Positions 8,870 to 17,714 are shown, counted from the first letter of the stretch. The stretch is DNA of 64,000 nucleotides from Acidothermus sp. (GCA_023512015.1 JAIMAI010000005.1:1-64000), one strand, 5' to 3'. Numbers and translations: made by a program. Notes: generated by a model from the letters alone, not told the origin.

Positions 8870-9650
8870 CTCGGCGGGCGCGAGAAGCCCGCTAGTGCTC
8901 CTTATTCCCGCCCTTGCCGGGGTGTGCTTCTTAGCCCTCCCGCTGATCGCTATCCCGATCAAGACTCCGTGGGCGGTTCTCGTCGACGAGCTCGGCTCGC
9001 CGCGCGCCCGGACCGCTTTGGTGTTGTCGTTGGAGACGGCCACTGCCGCGACCATCGTGTCTACCGTTCTCGGAGTTCCGCTCGCTTGGCTGTTGGCGCG
9101 TACGAATTTCCCGGGACGCCGGATGCTGCGGGTTTTCGTCGCGCTGCCTCTCGTGCTGCCTCCCGTGGCAGGAGGACTCTCCCTGCTCCTCGCGTACGGA
9201 CGGCGCGGGGTCGTCGGCCACGTGCTCTGGCAGCTCACCGGGTTGGGCTTGCCGTTCACCACCCCCGGCGTGGTGGTCGCCGAAACCTTCGTAGCCATGC
9301 CGTTCCTGGTCATTTCCGTGGAGGGTGCGTTGCGCAGCATTTCCCCGCGGTACGAAGCGATCGCGGCGACCCTGGGGGCCGGCCGTTGGTTCACCTTCCG
9401 GTCCGTGACGCTGCCCATGGTTGCTCCCGGAATCTTCGCCGGAGCCCTGCTGTGTTGGGCACGGGCGCTCGGGGAGTTCGGGGCGACCATCACATTCGCC
9501 GGGAGTTTCCCCGGGACCACCCAGACGATGCCGCTCGAGATTTACCTTGCCTTCCAAGACGACCCCTCCGCCGCCGTCGCGCTCAGCTTCGTGCTGCTCG
9601 TCGTCTCGGCCGGGGTGCTTTCGGCGCTGCGGAAACGCTGGTGGATATGA
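8847..9650 (+). CDS. modB: Molybdate ABC transporter permease
   Basis: A 267-residue membrane protein with about five to six hydrophobic segments and the permease EAA-loop (EAIAATLGAGRWFTFRSVTL then PMVAPGI). The loop and the ALGEFGATITFAG segment are characteristic of ModB. The ATG at 8847 has GGAAGG at 8832-8837 and lies inside the end of modA; GTG at 8895 is a possible alternative. The stop overlaps the modC start in ATGA, so the three transporter genes are translationally coupled. Confidence 0.95.
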   Translation: MRVSKNPDSAGARSPLVLLIPALAGVCFLALPLIAIPIKTPWAVLVDELGSPRARTALVLSLETATAATIVSTVLGVPLAWLLARTNFPGRRMLRVFVALPLVLPPVAGGLSLLLAYGRRGVVGHVLWQLTGLGLPFTTPGVVVAETFVAMPFLVISVEGALRSISPRYEAIAATLGAGRWFTFRSVTLPMVAPGIFAGALLCWARALGEFGATITFAGSFPGTTQTMPLEIYLAFQDDPSAAVALSFVLLVVSAGVLSALRKRWWI

Positions 9651-10771
9651 CCGCGTTGCTTTCCGACCCGAGAGAGCGCGCGGAGGTAAGCGGGAGGGAC
9701 GTAGTGGTGGACGATTTTCGGCCGGTTCTGGACGCGGCGCTCGTGATCCGACGGGGTGATTTCGTCGTCGACGCGCATCTGCAGGTCGACGGCGGAGAGG
9801 TGGTCGCCGTCCTCGGTCCGAATGGGGCGGGGAAGAGTACCCTGCTGCAGGCCATAGCCGGCTTGCAGCGGATCGAACGGGGGCGACTCCGGGTCGATGG
9901 GCACGTCCTGGACGACGGGGGCCTCCGATTCGTCGACCCGGCTCGGCGCCCGGTGGGCTACGTTCCTCAGGATTACGTCCTGTTTCCTTCAATGAGCGTG
10001 CTCGACAACGTGGCCTTTCCGTTGCGAGCCAGCGGGGTGCCGAAAGCACGTGCTCGCCGGCACGCGTCCGAACTCCTGAGTCGCTTCGACCTCGCGGACC
10101 TGGCACGCCGCCGTCCGGGGGACCTCTCGGGGGGCCAGGCACAACGGGTGGCCGTGCTTCGTGCGTTGGCGCGAGGGCCACGGATTCTGCTCCTCGACGA
10201 ACCGTTCGCGGCGCTCGATGCGGCGACTCGAATGTCCACACGAACCCAGCTACGGGCGATGGTCGCAGCATTCGACGGAGCCACGGTTCTCGTCACGCAC
10301 GACCCGATCGACGCATTCGTGCTCGCCAGTGAGATCGTCATCCTCGAAAAAGGAACCGTCGTCCAGCGCGGGACACTGAAGGACGTGGCCGCGCATCCTC
10401 GCAGCGAGTACGTGGCGAGGCTGTGCGGGCTCAGTCTGTTCACCGCAACGAGCGACGGCAACCACGTGGTGCTGGACGATGGAACGGTCTGGCGGGTGGT
10501 TGCCGCGCCGCGAGGACCGGTCTTCGTCGCCGTCCGCCCAACTGCCGTTTCCGTTTTCCCTCGTCCGCAGGTGGGAAGTCCGCGGAATTCCTGGAATGCT
10601 CGGGTGATCAGTGTCGAGCAACATGCCGCCGTCGTTCGACTGGCAATGTCGAGGCCGCCTGGGTTGATCGTCGATGTGACGATCGATGCCGTCGCCGAAT
10701 TGCATCTGCGGGAGGGGGAGGAGGTTTGGCTGAGTGTGAAGGCGACAGACCTCGTGGTGTATCCCGCATAG
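9647..10771 (+). CDS. modC: Molybdate ABC transporter ATP-binding protein
   Basis: A 374-residue ATPase with Walker A GPNGAGKST, Q-loop VPQDYVLFP, signature LSGGQAQR, Walker B ILLLDEPFAALD and switch His (VTHDP). The C-terminal third is a TOBE/Mop oxyanion-binding domain (about residues 300-374), typical of ModC. The ATG overlaps the modB stop. The unusually long N-terminus before the ABC fold allows GTG 9705 as an alternative start. A six-base-pair hairpin (10773-10788, loop TGGC) follows the stop but lacks a U-tract, so its terminator role is uncertain. Confidence 0.95.
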   Translation: MTALLSDPRERAEVSGRDVVVDDFRPVLDAALVIRRGDFVVDAHLQVDGGEVVAVLGPNGAGKSTLLQAIAGLQRIERGRLRVDGHVLDDGGLRFVDPARRPVGYVPQDYVLFPSMSVLDNVAFPLRASGVPKARARRHASELLSRFDLADLARRRPGDLSGGQAQRVAVLRALARGPRILLLDEPFAALDAATRMSTRTQLRAMVAAFDGATVLVTHDPIDAFVLASEIVILEKGTVVQRGTLKDVAAHPRSEYVARLCGLSLFTATSDGNHVVLDDGTVWRVVAAPRGPVFVAVRPTAVSVFPRPQVGSPRNSWNARVISVEQHAAVVRLAMSRPPGLIVDVTIDAVAELHLREGEEVWLSVKATDLVVYPA

Positions 10772-10887
10772 GGTGAGCTGGCGCTCACTCGACGGTAACG
10801 ATGCCCGACCTCTCTGCCTACCCAACATGCCCGCCGACGCGAAGCTCCCATTCTGATGTGCTGTTCTCTCGGATGCGGCCGACGTCC

Positions 10888-10893
10888 TACAAT
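10888..10893 (+). promoter_or_regulatory. -10 hexamer TACAAT of a leaderless transcript
   Basis: TACAAT ends six bases before GTG 10900, placing the likely transcription start on or next to the start codon. The -35 region (TTCTCT at 10864-10869) is weak. Confidence 0.55.
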
Positions 10894-10899
10894 CCCTGC

Positions 10900-11424
10900 G
10901 TGCCCGAATTGCGGTTCGATCCGGCTCCACACAGCGTGGCCCAAGTACGGCGTTTCGTTCGTGCCGCGCTTGATCGAGCCGGTGCCGGCGCCGAAGAGTG
11001 GCCGGTGGTCCAGATCGCCAGCGAGCTGGCGACGAACGCGATCGTCCACGCCGCGACCTCCTTCGTCGTCCGGGTTGCCGTGAGCGAAACACGTGTTCGG
11101 ATAGAAGTGATCGACGAGGCCCCGCATGCACGGGCGGTACGGCGGGCTTTCTCCGATGCCGCTACTACGGGTCGGGGTTTGCGGCTCGTCGAGGAGCTGG
11201 CCCGCGTCTGGGGTGAAGAGGTCGGGCAGTCCACCAAGACGGTGTGGTGCGAGGTCGCTCGGACGAGCGGTGACCCTGGCTCGGGGCTGAGAACCGACAT
11301 CGACTCCAGCGACGCATTCGGCGGCGCTCACCCCGATGGGTTTCCCCGTGTTCGCCGCCGGTCCACCGATACGGGGGCCAATCAGCGGTTGCTCGGCCTC
11401 GGACGGCTGCTTCGCGCCGCATGA
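10900..11424 (+). CDS. RsbW-like HATPase (anti-sigma-factor kinase type)
   Basis: A 174-residue GHKL ATPase of the HATPase_c_2 group, related to anti-sigma kinases such as RsbW. The N-box is ASELATNAIVHA and the G2 segment TGRGLRLVEELA. The G1 region reads VIDEAPH rather than D-x-G-x-G, so nucleotide binding may be weakened. GTG at 10900 is chosen because the family N-terminus (ELRFDPAPHSVAQVRRF) starts here behind a good -10; an in-frame ATG at 10801 is less likely. A low-complexity tail of about 45 residues has no recognised domain. It overlaps the next gene in ATGA. Confidence 0.8.
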   Translation: MPELRFDPAPHSVAQVRRFVRAALDRAGAGAEEWPVVQIASELATNAIVHAATSFVVRVAVSETRVRIEVIDEAPHARAVRRAFSDAATTGRGLRLVEELARVWGEEVGQSTKTVWCEVARTSGDPGSGLRTDIDSSDAFGGAHPDGFPRVRRRSTDTGANQRLLGLGRLLRAA

Positions 11425-11918
11425 TGGTGGCCCTCTTCGACGTGCGGCTGCTGCGCATTCCGGTCGCCCTCCACGTGCGCATTGCCGAGCACTCCGCGGA
11501 ATTGCTCCGGGAGATGTATCTCATTGCCGAACATCTTCGCGAACCCGACGGCGCTCAGGGTCTACCGAAACGCTTGGTCCGATTGGTCGAGGAGCTGACC
11601 CATCGATACGCGGGGTTCACGCAAGAGCAGTCTCGGTCGCTCGCGGAGGCCATGGCGTCAGGTGTCGCCGAGCTCGATCTGCATTATCGGGTTCCCGGAG
11701 CAGCGGGCGAGGCTGCGCGTCATCTCGACGAACTCTTCGACGAGGCCGACGTGTACTGCCGCCAAGGTCGGCATCTGTTGACTCTTGCGACGCCGGAGGA
11801 GCTCGTCGTTTATCGCCATTGGTACCTCGGGGAATTTCGCCGCCAGATCGGTGGGGAAGCCCCCCTCTCATGGCCCGATTACGCGCAGGCTATTCGTGGC
11901 TCGGGCGTGGCTTCGTGA
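11421..11918 (+). CDS. Conserved hypothetical protein coupled to the HATPase
   Basis: A 165-residue soluble protein I do not recognise. It looks mostly helical (LHVRIAEHSAELLREMYLIAEHL, RHLDELFDEADVYCRQGRHLL) and lacks a signal peptide or membrane segment. Its ATG overlaps the stop of the upstream HATPase gene, which implies stoichiometric expression. By analogy with RsbW-type pairs it may be the ATPase's binding partner or target (inference only). The C-terminal part (EELVVYRHWYLGEFRRQIGG) is the most aromatic-rich and probably conserved. Confidence 0.7.
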   Translation: MMVALFDVRLLRIPVALHVRIAEHSAELLREMYLIAEHLREPDGAQGLPKRLVRLVEELTHRYAGFTQEQSRSLAEAMASGVAELDLHYRVPGAAGEAARHLDELFDEADVYCRQGRHLLTLATPEELVVYRHWYLGEFRRQIGGEAPLSWPDYAQAIRGSGVAS

Positions 11919-11920
11919 TT

Positions 11921-12547
11921 TCAGCCGCGCGACGTCAGATGTGCGGCGCGGCTGCGGAGTTGCAGTTGGAGAATCCAATGACGCAGCGTCTCGCCCTGCG
12001 AGCCAAGATCTTCGAAGGCGACGACTGCTTCGGCGTCCTGCGGACCGCGGAAGGTGCCTCGCAGCAGGTATCCGCGAAGCTCGAGCGGCCGTCCGCCGAT
12101 CGTGACGTGGACGGTCGCGGGTTCCAGCTCGGGAAGGTCTCGAGGTGGGATGCGGACGCGAAATCCCCCTTCCGACACGTCGACGGTGCTGCCCGGCAGT
12201 GCCTCCCCAGCGACGTGCAGCACGACAGGGACGGCGGCCCGCACCCGGATGTGACGCCTGCGCTGCACCAACACCGCTGGCCGGAGGGGTCTCAATCGCC
12301 ATTGGCGCGCAGTTCCCGCGCTGTGTTGGAGCTCGCAGCGCTGCTCATAGCGGCCCCGAGGAGAAAGCCACGACAAGTCGATCTCGCGACTCCCGCTCGC
12401 GATCAGCGCGGCATTGGCGCCCGGCGGTGCCGCCACAACCACCGCCTGGGGGGTGACGCTCTCGACACGGGTGGTGAACTCACGTCCGTCGCGGTGCACC
12501 AATCGCACGGCGACGACCGCGTTCGGAGCGATCTGAGGGACGAGCAT
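11921..12547 (-). CDS. PilZ-domain c-di-GMP receptor protein
   Basis: A 208-residue protein with an N-terminal YcgR-like flanking domain and a C-terminal PilZ domain. The two c-di-GMP-binding motifs are visible: the arginine-rich QRRRHIRVRA (about residues 95-104) and DVSEGGFRV (about 123-131). It should bind c-di-GMP and relay it to an unknown target. A strong GAGGAGG precedes the ATG. It is convergent with the HATPase pair. A c-di-GMP phosphodiesterase (EAL) is encoded at 54037-55254 in this window. Confidence 0.88.
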   Translation of the reverse strand: MLVPQIAPNAVVAVRLVHRDGREFTTRVESVTPQAVVVAAPPGANAALIASGSREIDLSWLSPRGRYEQRCELQHSAGTARQWRLRPLRPAVLVQRRRHIRVRAAVPVVLHVAGEALPGSTVDVSEGGFRVRIPPRDLPELEPATVHVTIGGRPLELRGYLLRGTFRGPQDAEAVVAFEDLGSQGETLRHWILQLQLRSRAAHLTSRG

Positions 12548-12650
12548 GGACCTCCTCGCGCTTGCCTGCGCCGCCTGCGGCTCCCTCTAGCACGTCGGCA
12601 CGAAGCGTAGCTGACCAAAGCACCTCGCGCCGTCGATTTTCGGACGGCTC

Positions 12651-12683
12651 TTGACAAGGATTGGTCTAGTCCTTTTCCATACT
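12651..12683 (+). promoter_or_regulatory. Chitinase promoter region with a dre-like site
   Basis: TTGACA (12651-12656) is followed by TTGGTCTAGTCC (12661-12672), close to the TGGTCTAGACCA core bound by the GntR regulator DasR before chitinase genes in streptomycetes. AAGGA and TCCTT (12656-12660 and 12670-12674) form flanking arms. The best -10 (CATACT, 12678-12683) is 21 bases from the TTGACA, longer than usual, so exact promoter geometry is uncertain. Confidence 0.45.
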
Positions 12684-12771
12684 GCTATCGACGATGTGCG
12701 GGTGACGACGCGCATCGGCGATGCGAGGTCACTTTGACCGCAGGTCGCAACGTCGGTGAGGGAGTCGCGCC

Positions 12772-14466
12772 ATGAGCCGCCATCGTTCCGTCGTCGCCGC
12801 CGCAGTTGCGAGTGCCGCCACGGCCCTCGCGGCAGTGCTGGTGGGATTACCGGCACAGGCAGCCACGAATTTGATCGCAAATCCGGGTTTCGAATCGGGG
12901 ACGCTCTCGCCCTGGTCGGGCTCGGCGTGCGCCGTCGTCCGGTCCCCGGTCCATGCGGGCTCTTATGCGCTCGCCGGTGCGGCGAGCAGCTCGGACAATG
13001 CGCAATGCCAGCAGGTGGTTTCCGTCAGTCCCGGGACCACCTATTCGCTCTCCGCATATGTGAACGGAAATTACGTCTACCTCGGGGTCAGCGGTACCGG
13101 CACCACCGATGTGAGCACGTGGACGCCGACGACCAATGGAGCGTTCACCGCTCTCTCGGTGACCTTCACGACCGGTGCGGCGACGACCAGTGTGACGGTG
13201 TGGGTACACGGCTGGTACGGCCAGGGCACCTATTACGCCGATGATTTCTCGCTTCCGGGGACGGGGAGCGAGCCGACGTCGTCCCCCAGTCCTGCGCCGA
13301 CGCAGAGCGCCACGCCGACACCGACTCCCACGGCGACCCCGACTCCTACGCCGACCCCCACCGCATCATCGAGTCCGACGCCTACGCCTCCGGCGAGCGG
13401 CTTGCCCGCGCACGTGCTCACCGGCTACTGGCAGGACTTCGTCAACGGAGCGACACCGCTGCGGCTTCGCGACGTGCCTTCGAGCTACGACCTCATTGCG
13501 GTCGCCTTCGCCGACGCCACGTCCACACCCGGCGCTGTATCCTTTGCCATCGATTCGGGTCTTTCGTCGGCCTTGGGCGGCTATTCCGCCACGGACTTCA
13601 TCTCCGATATCAATTACCTTCACAGTCTCGGCAAACACGTCATCATCTCGGTGGGCGGACAAAACGGCACGGTCAGTGTCTCGGATTCGTCCAGTGCGAC
13701 GAACTTCGCCAACAGCGTGTACCAACTCATGCGTCAGTACGGCTTCGATGGGGTCGATATCGATCTCGAGAACGGCATCAACGCCACGTACATGACGCAG
13801 GCGCTCCGCCAACTCTCGTCGCTCGCCGGACCGAGCCTGATCATAACGATGGCCCCACAAACCATCGATATGCAGTCGACGGGTATGGCGTATTTCCAAC
13901 TGGCCTTGAATATCAAGGACATCCTGACGATCGTCAACACCCAGTACTACAACTCGGGATCGATGAACGGCTGCGATGGAAAGGTCTATGCGCAAGGTAG
14001 TGAGGACTTCCTGACGGCTCTTGCGTGTATCCAGTTGCAGGGCGGCCTGCGCCCAGACCAGGTCGGTCTCGGCTTGCCGGCGACGACGTCGGCCGCCGGT
14101 GGCGGATACGTCTCGCCGTCGGTCGTGAACAACGCGCTCGACTGTCTTGCGATCGGGAGTAATTGCGCGACATTTCATCCGCCGACGACGTGGCCGGGGA
14201 TCCGGGGAGCCATGACGTGGTCGATCAACTGGGACGCCACCAGCGGCTACGCGTTCGCGAACACGGTTGCCCCGCATCTGCGGACGCTGCCGACCAGCTC
14301 ACCTTCCCCGAGCAGTTCGCCGAGCCCCAGCCCCACACCGACTCCGACCCCGTCGCCGACGCCGCAGCCGTCGTCCGAAAGCCCATCGCCTACGAGCGCC
14401 GGCAAACCCTCCCCATCGCCTACCGTCTCGGCGGGGAACTCGGCGGCGGGCACGGCCGGACCGTGA
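12772..14466 (+). CDS. Secreted GH18 chitinase with carbohydrate-binding domain
   Basis: A 564-residue secreted protein: Sec signal peptide (cleavage near AQA-ATN), a CBM4/9/16/22-like beta-sandwich (about residues 31-163, NLIANPGFESG to YYADDFSLPG), a Pro/Thr/Ser linker (about 165-205), a GH18 barrel (about 208-500), and a second Pro/Ser/Thr-rich stretch that ends at the stop with no domain after it. The GH18 motif FDGVDIDLE supplies the acid Glu (about 332). It would hydrolyse chitin outside the cell. The dangling tail resembles an interdomain linker and may mark loss of a C-terminal binding module. A dre-like operator lies upstream. Confidence 0.93.
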   Translation: MSRHRSVVAAAVASAATALAAVLVGLPAQAATNLIANPGFESGTLSPWSGSACAVVRSPVHAGSYALAGAASSSDNAQCQQVVSVSPGTTYSLSAYVNGNYVYLGVSGTGTTDVSTWTPTTNGAFTALSVTFTTGAATTSVTVWVHGWYGQGTYYADDFSLPGTGSEPTSSPSPAPTQSATPTPTPTATPTPTPTPTASSSPTPTPPASGLPAHVLTGYWQDFVNGATPLRLRDVPSSYDLIAVAFADATSTPGAVSFAIDSGLSSALGGYSATDFISDINYLHSLGKHVIISVGGQNGTVSVSDSSSATNFANSVYQLMRQYGFDGVDIDLENGINATYMTQALRQLSSLAGPSLIITMAPQTIDMQSTGMAYFQLALNIKDILTIVNTQYYNSGSMNGCDGKVYAQGSEDFLTALACIQLQGGLRPDQVGLGLPATTSAAGGGYVSPSVVNNALDCLAIGSNCATFHPPTTWPGIRGAMTWSINWDATSGYAFANTVAPHLRTLPTSSPSPSSSPSPSPTPTPTPSPTPQPSSESPSPTSAGKPSPSPTVSAGNSAAGTAGP

Positions 14467-14507
14467 GGCACGAGTCGACCTGCCGTCGTGGTCGAGGGAC
14501 GGGACGA

Positions 14508-14513
14508 TACCTT
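14508..14513 (+). promoter_or_regulatory. -10-like TACCTT before GTG 14522
   Basis: TACCTT ends eight bases before GTG 14522. A leaderless or very short-leader transcript is possible, with weaker geometry than the other cases in this window. Confidence 0.35.
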
Positions 14514-14521
14514 GACCTCTT

Positions 14522-16015
14522 GTGACGACGCTTCCCGCTCGGCCGGAGGACGGACCGGGTTCGACGCCTGATACGGCGGCGAGCCCGACCCTCACCGCCG
14601 ACCTTGGGGATCGACTCGAGCCACTCCCGGTCGCCCCGACCCTGGAGGACCCGGTCGTCCGGGGTGCGAGTGAGGCCTTCGGTGGTCCGCTCGGGCGCCA
14701 CGCCCTCGTGGGATCGTCATGGTGGACGCCGATCCGGGTGCTGATGCTCTTCGCCGTCCTGGCATGCGGCCTGATGTACGCGCAGAAATTGCCGTGCCGC
14801 AACGCTGCCTGGAACAACGGCTTCCAATACAGCCACGTCTGTTACACGGATATCTACCCGCTCTACTACACCGAGGGTCTGGACCAAGGAAAGCGGCCGT
14901 ACATCGACCCTCACACCGACGCGAGCGGACAGCAGACTTACGTGGAATACCCGGTGCTCATCGGGGCCACGATGCAGATCACGGCGGATCTCGCGAAACT
15001 CCATCTGACTCCGAGCTCGAATGCCGCACAGCGCTTTCTCGACGTCAACTGGGTCGTCTTGACGATCGCGGCGCTGGTGACGGTCGTGGCCACTGCCCTC
15101 ACCCACCGCCGCCGACCGTGGGACGCCGCCATGGTGGCGCTGGCGCCGGGGCTGATCCTCGCCGGCCTGATCAACTGGGATCTGATCGCGGTGGCGTTCA
15201 CCGCGTTGGCGTTGTACGCGTGGGCGCGACGACATCCGGTGATCGCGGGGTTGCTCCTCGGCTTGGGTATCGCCACGAAGTTCTATCCGATCGTTCTCTT
15301 CGCCCCGCTGTTCTTGTTGTGTTTGCGCGCCCGACGGTTGCGGTCCTTCTTCGCGATGCTCGGCGGCGCGGCCTTCACCTGGGCGGTGGTCGACGTCCCG
15401 GTGTGGTTGCGCTCCCCGCAGGGTTTCGAGACGTTCTACCGGTTCAACGAGAACCGCGGCCCGGACTGGGGTTCGATTTGGTACGCCATCGAGCAGATCA
15501 CCGGCTCGGGGTATTCGACCCGGCAGGTGAACCTGATGGAGGCGTTGGCAACGGTGGTGGTGCTGGCCGTCGTCGCGGCGATCGCATTGACCGCACCGCG
15601 GCGTCCGAGGCTCGCGTCCCTGTGTTTCCTCACGCTGGCGCTGTTCCTCGTGGTCAACAAGGTCTACTCGCCGCAGTACGTGCTCTGGCTGCTGCCGCTT
15701 GCCGTGTTGGCGCGTCCGCGCTGGCCGTCGTTCCTGGTATGGCAGTTCGGCGAGGTGTTGTACTTCCTCGCGATCTGGCTGTACCTGCTGAACGTGACTC
15801 GGCCCGGGAAAGGCCTGGAGTGGCAGCCGTACCTGGTCGGCTTGGCGTTGCGGGACCTCGCGGTGCTCTTTCTCTGCACCCTCGTGGTGATCGACATTTT
15901 CAAACCGTCGCGGGACGTCGTCCGCCGTGACGGCGCCGACGACCCGGCCGGTGGCGTGCTGGACGGCGCCCCCGACTGGCTCGCGCCGAAGCAAGCCGCC
16001 GTCCCGGTCGGCTGA
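14522..16015 (+). CDS. GT87/DUF2029-family polytopic membrane glycosyltransferase
   Basis: A 497-residue integral membrane protein with about ten hydrophobic segments, a 60-residue disordered N-terminus and a charged cytoplasmic tail. The pattern (long loop after TM1 with DIYPLYY and YVEYPVL; ATKFYPIVLFAPLF; NKVYSPQYVLWLLPL) fits GT-C enzymes of the GT87/DUF2029 group, which use polyprenyl-phosphate sugars such as mannose. The acceptor is unknown. A gene of this type commonly lies before rpsF in actinobacteria. It is read from GTG 14522. Confidence 0.82.
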   Translation: MTTLPARPEDGPGSTPDTAASPTLTADLGDRLEPLPVAPTLEDPVVRGASEAFGGPLGRHALVGSSWWTPIRVLMLFAVLACGLMYAQKLPCRNAAWNNGFQYSHVCYTDIYPLYYTEGLDQGKRPYIDPHTDASGQQTYVEYPVLIGATMQITADLAKLHLTPSSNAAQRFLDVNWVVLTIAALVTVVATALTHRRRPWDAAMVALAPGLILAGLINWDLIAVAFTALALYAWARRHPVIAGLLLGLGIATKFYPIVLFAPLFLLCLRARRLRSFFAMLGGAAFTWAVVDVPVWLRSPQGFETFYRFNENRGPDWGSIWYAIEQITGSGYSTRQVNLMEALATVVVLAVVAAIALTAPRRPRLASLCFLTLALFLVVNKVYSPQYVLWLLPLAVLARPRWPSFLVWQFGEVLYFLAIWLYLLNVTRPGKGLEWQPYLVGLALRDLAVLFLCTLVVIDIFKPSRDVVRRDGADDPAGGVLDGAPDWLAPKQAAVPVG

Positions 16016-16072
16016 GCGGCCTGTTCCCCACCCACTCTTGTGATCAGCGTCGAGCGGGCGACCCGAGACTGC

Positions 16073-16102
16073 TATCCTGACTTGGCGCCTATCCGAGGGC
16101 GC
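16073..16102 (+). promoter_or_regulatory. rpsF operon -10 element and leader hairpin
   Basis: TATCCT (16073-16078) is the likely -10. It is followed by a five-base-pair hairpin (GCGCC 16085-16089 with GGCGC 16098-16102) whose loop contains CCG. A CCG bulge/loop is the feature recognised by S6:S18 in autoregulatory rpsF leaders, so this may be such a site (inference). Confidence 0.4.
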
Positions 16103-16147
16103 GTCCTCCTGCCACCACGTGGCCGTTCAGACCGAAGGAGGTAGTGC

Positions 16148-16438
16148 GTGCGGCACTACGAGCTCATGGTGCTCCTCGACCCGGACATCGAGGAACGGAC
16201 TGTCGAGCCCTCGCTCGACCAGTTCCTCAACGTCGTCCGCCAGGACGGCGGCACGGTACAAAAGATCGACGTCTGGGGTCGTCGCAGACTCGCGTACGAA
16301 ATCCGCAAGAAGTCCGAGGGCATTTACGCCGTCATCGACTTGGTGGCGAACCCCCAGACCGTCAAGGAGCTGGATCGCCAGCTCAACCTCAACGAGAACG
16401 TGTTGCGAACCAAACTCATTCGACCGGATGCGCGGTAG
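16148..16438 (+). CDS. rpsF: 30S ribosomal protein S6
   Basis: A 96-residue S6 with the standard start [15 protein letters not shown] and the core [18 protein letters not shown]. It binds S18 on the 30S platform. GTG at 16148 follows AAGGAGG at 16135-16141. It is first of a four-gene cluster, with ssb starting two bases after its stop. Leader structure upstream may allow control by the S6:S18 complex. Confidence 0.97.
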   Translation: MRHYELMVLLDPDIEERTVEPSLDQFLNVVRQDGGTVQKIDVWGRRRLAYEIRKKSEGIYAVIDLVANPQTVKELDRQLNLNENVLRTKLIRPDAR

Positions 16439-16440
16439 CC

Positions 16441-16908
16441 ATGGCAGCGGGCGACACGATCATTACAGTGGTGGGGAATCTCGTTGACGACCCCGAATTA
16501 CGCTTCACCCCGAGTGGTCAGGCGGTGGCGAAGTTCCGGGTAGCCTCGACTCCCCGCTACCTGGACCGGCAGACCAATGAATGGAAGGACGGCGAAAGCC
16601 TCTTCCTCACCTGCAACGTCTGGCGTCAGGCGGCGGAGAACGTCGCCGAGTCGCTCACCCGGGGGATGCGGGTCATCGTGCAGGGACGTCTCAAGCAGCG
16701 GAGCTACGAGACCAAGGACGGCGAACGCCGCACGGTCTTCGAGGTGGACGTGGACGACGTGGGACCGAGTCTGCGCAATGCCTCCGCAAAAGTCACCAAG
16801 GCGGTACGGGGAAGTGGCGGCGGCGCCGGAATGCCCGGTCCCGCCGAGGATCCGTGGGCGACCACCAGTACGGCGTCGGCGACCTTCTCCGACGAGCCAC
16901 CTTTCTGA
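16441..16908 (+). CDS. ssb: Single-stranded DNA-binding protein
   Basis: A 155-residue SSB: OB-fold (about residues 1-110, [41 protein letters not shown]), a short Gly/Pro-rich linker, and the acidic partner-binding tip DEPPF. ATG 16441 is the natural start immediately after rpsF. The linker is short for an actinobacterial SSB, which often has long Gly-rich linkers. It protects single-stranded DNA and recruits repair and replication proteins through its C-terminus. Confidence 0.96.
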   Translation: MAAGDTIITVVGNLVDDPELRFTPSGQAVAKFRVASTPRYLDRQTNEWKDGESLFLTCNVWRQAAENVAESLTRGMRVIVQGRLKQRSYETKDGERRTVFEVDVDDVGPSLRNASAKVTKAVRGSGGGAGMPGPAEDPWATTSTASATFSDEPPF

Positions 16909-16984
16909 CACCACGCGGCAAACGCGGCTTGGATGCCGCAGGTGACGGCGACGGTCGATTGATGGGAACGAGGGAAAGCGAGAA

Positions 16985-17221
16985 ATGACGAAAGCTCCGG
17001 CACGCAAACCGAAGAAAAAGGTGTGCACCTTCTGCAAGGAAGGTGTTGATTACGTCGATTACAAGGACACCAATCTGCTGCGGAAGTTCATCTCGGATCG
17101 CGGCAAGATTCGAGCGCGGCGGGTCACCGGGAATTGCGCCCAGCACCAGCGCGATGTGGCGACGGCGATCAAAAACAGCCGGGAAATGGCCCTGCTGCCC
17201 TACACGAACGTCGCACGGTAG
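16985..17221 (+). CDS. rpsR: 30S ribosomal protein S18 (cysteine-containing form)
   Basis: A 78-residue S18 with the family block [20 protein letters not shown]. Three cysteines, CTFC near residues 14-17 and the GNC later, mark the zinc-associated form rather than the zinc-independent paralogue made under zinc starvation. It pairs with S6 in the 30S subunit. GAGGGAAAGCGAGAA precedes the ATG. The gene lies 76 bases after ssb. Confidence 0.97.
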   Translation: MTKAPARKPKKKVCTFCKEGVDYVDYKDTNLLRKFISDRGKIRARRVTGNCAQHQRDVATAIKNSREMALLPYTNVAR

Positions 17222-17230
17222 GGGGAGAAC

Positions 17231-17680
17231 GTGAAGCTGATCCTCACCCAAGAAGTCAGCGGCTTGGGGGCACCCGGCGACGTCGTCGACGTCCGGGATG
17301 GATACGGCCGTAATTACCTGCTGCCGAAACGACTTGCCATGCCCGCGACACCGGGGGCGCTCAAGCAGGTCGCGCTCATGAAGCGGGCGCGGGAAGTGCG
17401 GGAAATTCGAGACCTGGACCAGGCTCGGGAACTCAAGACCCAACTGGAGGCGCTGACCGTCACCCTCCCGGCACGTGCCGGCAGCAGCGGGCGGCTCTTT
17501 GGTTCGGTGACGCCGGCAGACGTCGCGGACGCCGTCCACGCCGCCGGCGGCCCGAAGGTCGACAAGCGCCGCATCGAACTGGTCGGCCCGATCAAAACGG
17601 TTGGTGCCCACCAGGTCAACGTCCGGCTCCACCCCGAGGTGACCGCCACGGTCAACGTCGAGGTCGTCCCGGCCGGCTAG
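17231..17680 (+). CDS. rplI: 50S ribosomal protein L9
   Basis: A 149-residue L9 of typical length: N-terminal domain [21 protein letters not shown] and [13 protein letters not shown], a long connecting helix, and the C-terminal rRNA-binding domain with [11 protein letters not shown] start nine bases after the rpsR stop, with GGGGGAG upstream. It ends the cluster. Convergent purC stops 35 bases further on. Confidence 0.97.
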   Translation: MKLILTQEVSGLGAPGDVVDVRDGYGRNYLLPKRLAMPATPGALKQVALMKRAREVREIRDLDQARELKTQLEALTVTLPARAGSSGRLFGSVTPADVADAVHAAGGPKVDKRRIELVGPIKTVGAHQVNVRLHPEVTATVNVEVVPAG

Positions 17681-17714
17681 CGAGGGTCGGCGGGTCGCCG
17701 GTCCGCGGGGGACG

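Noticed and set aside
13260..13405. Antisense coding in the chitinase linker
   Set aside because: Long frames opposite Pro/Thr-rich codons arise from base composition; no independent start signal or family is seen.
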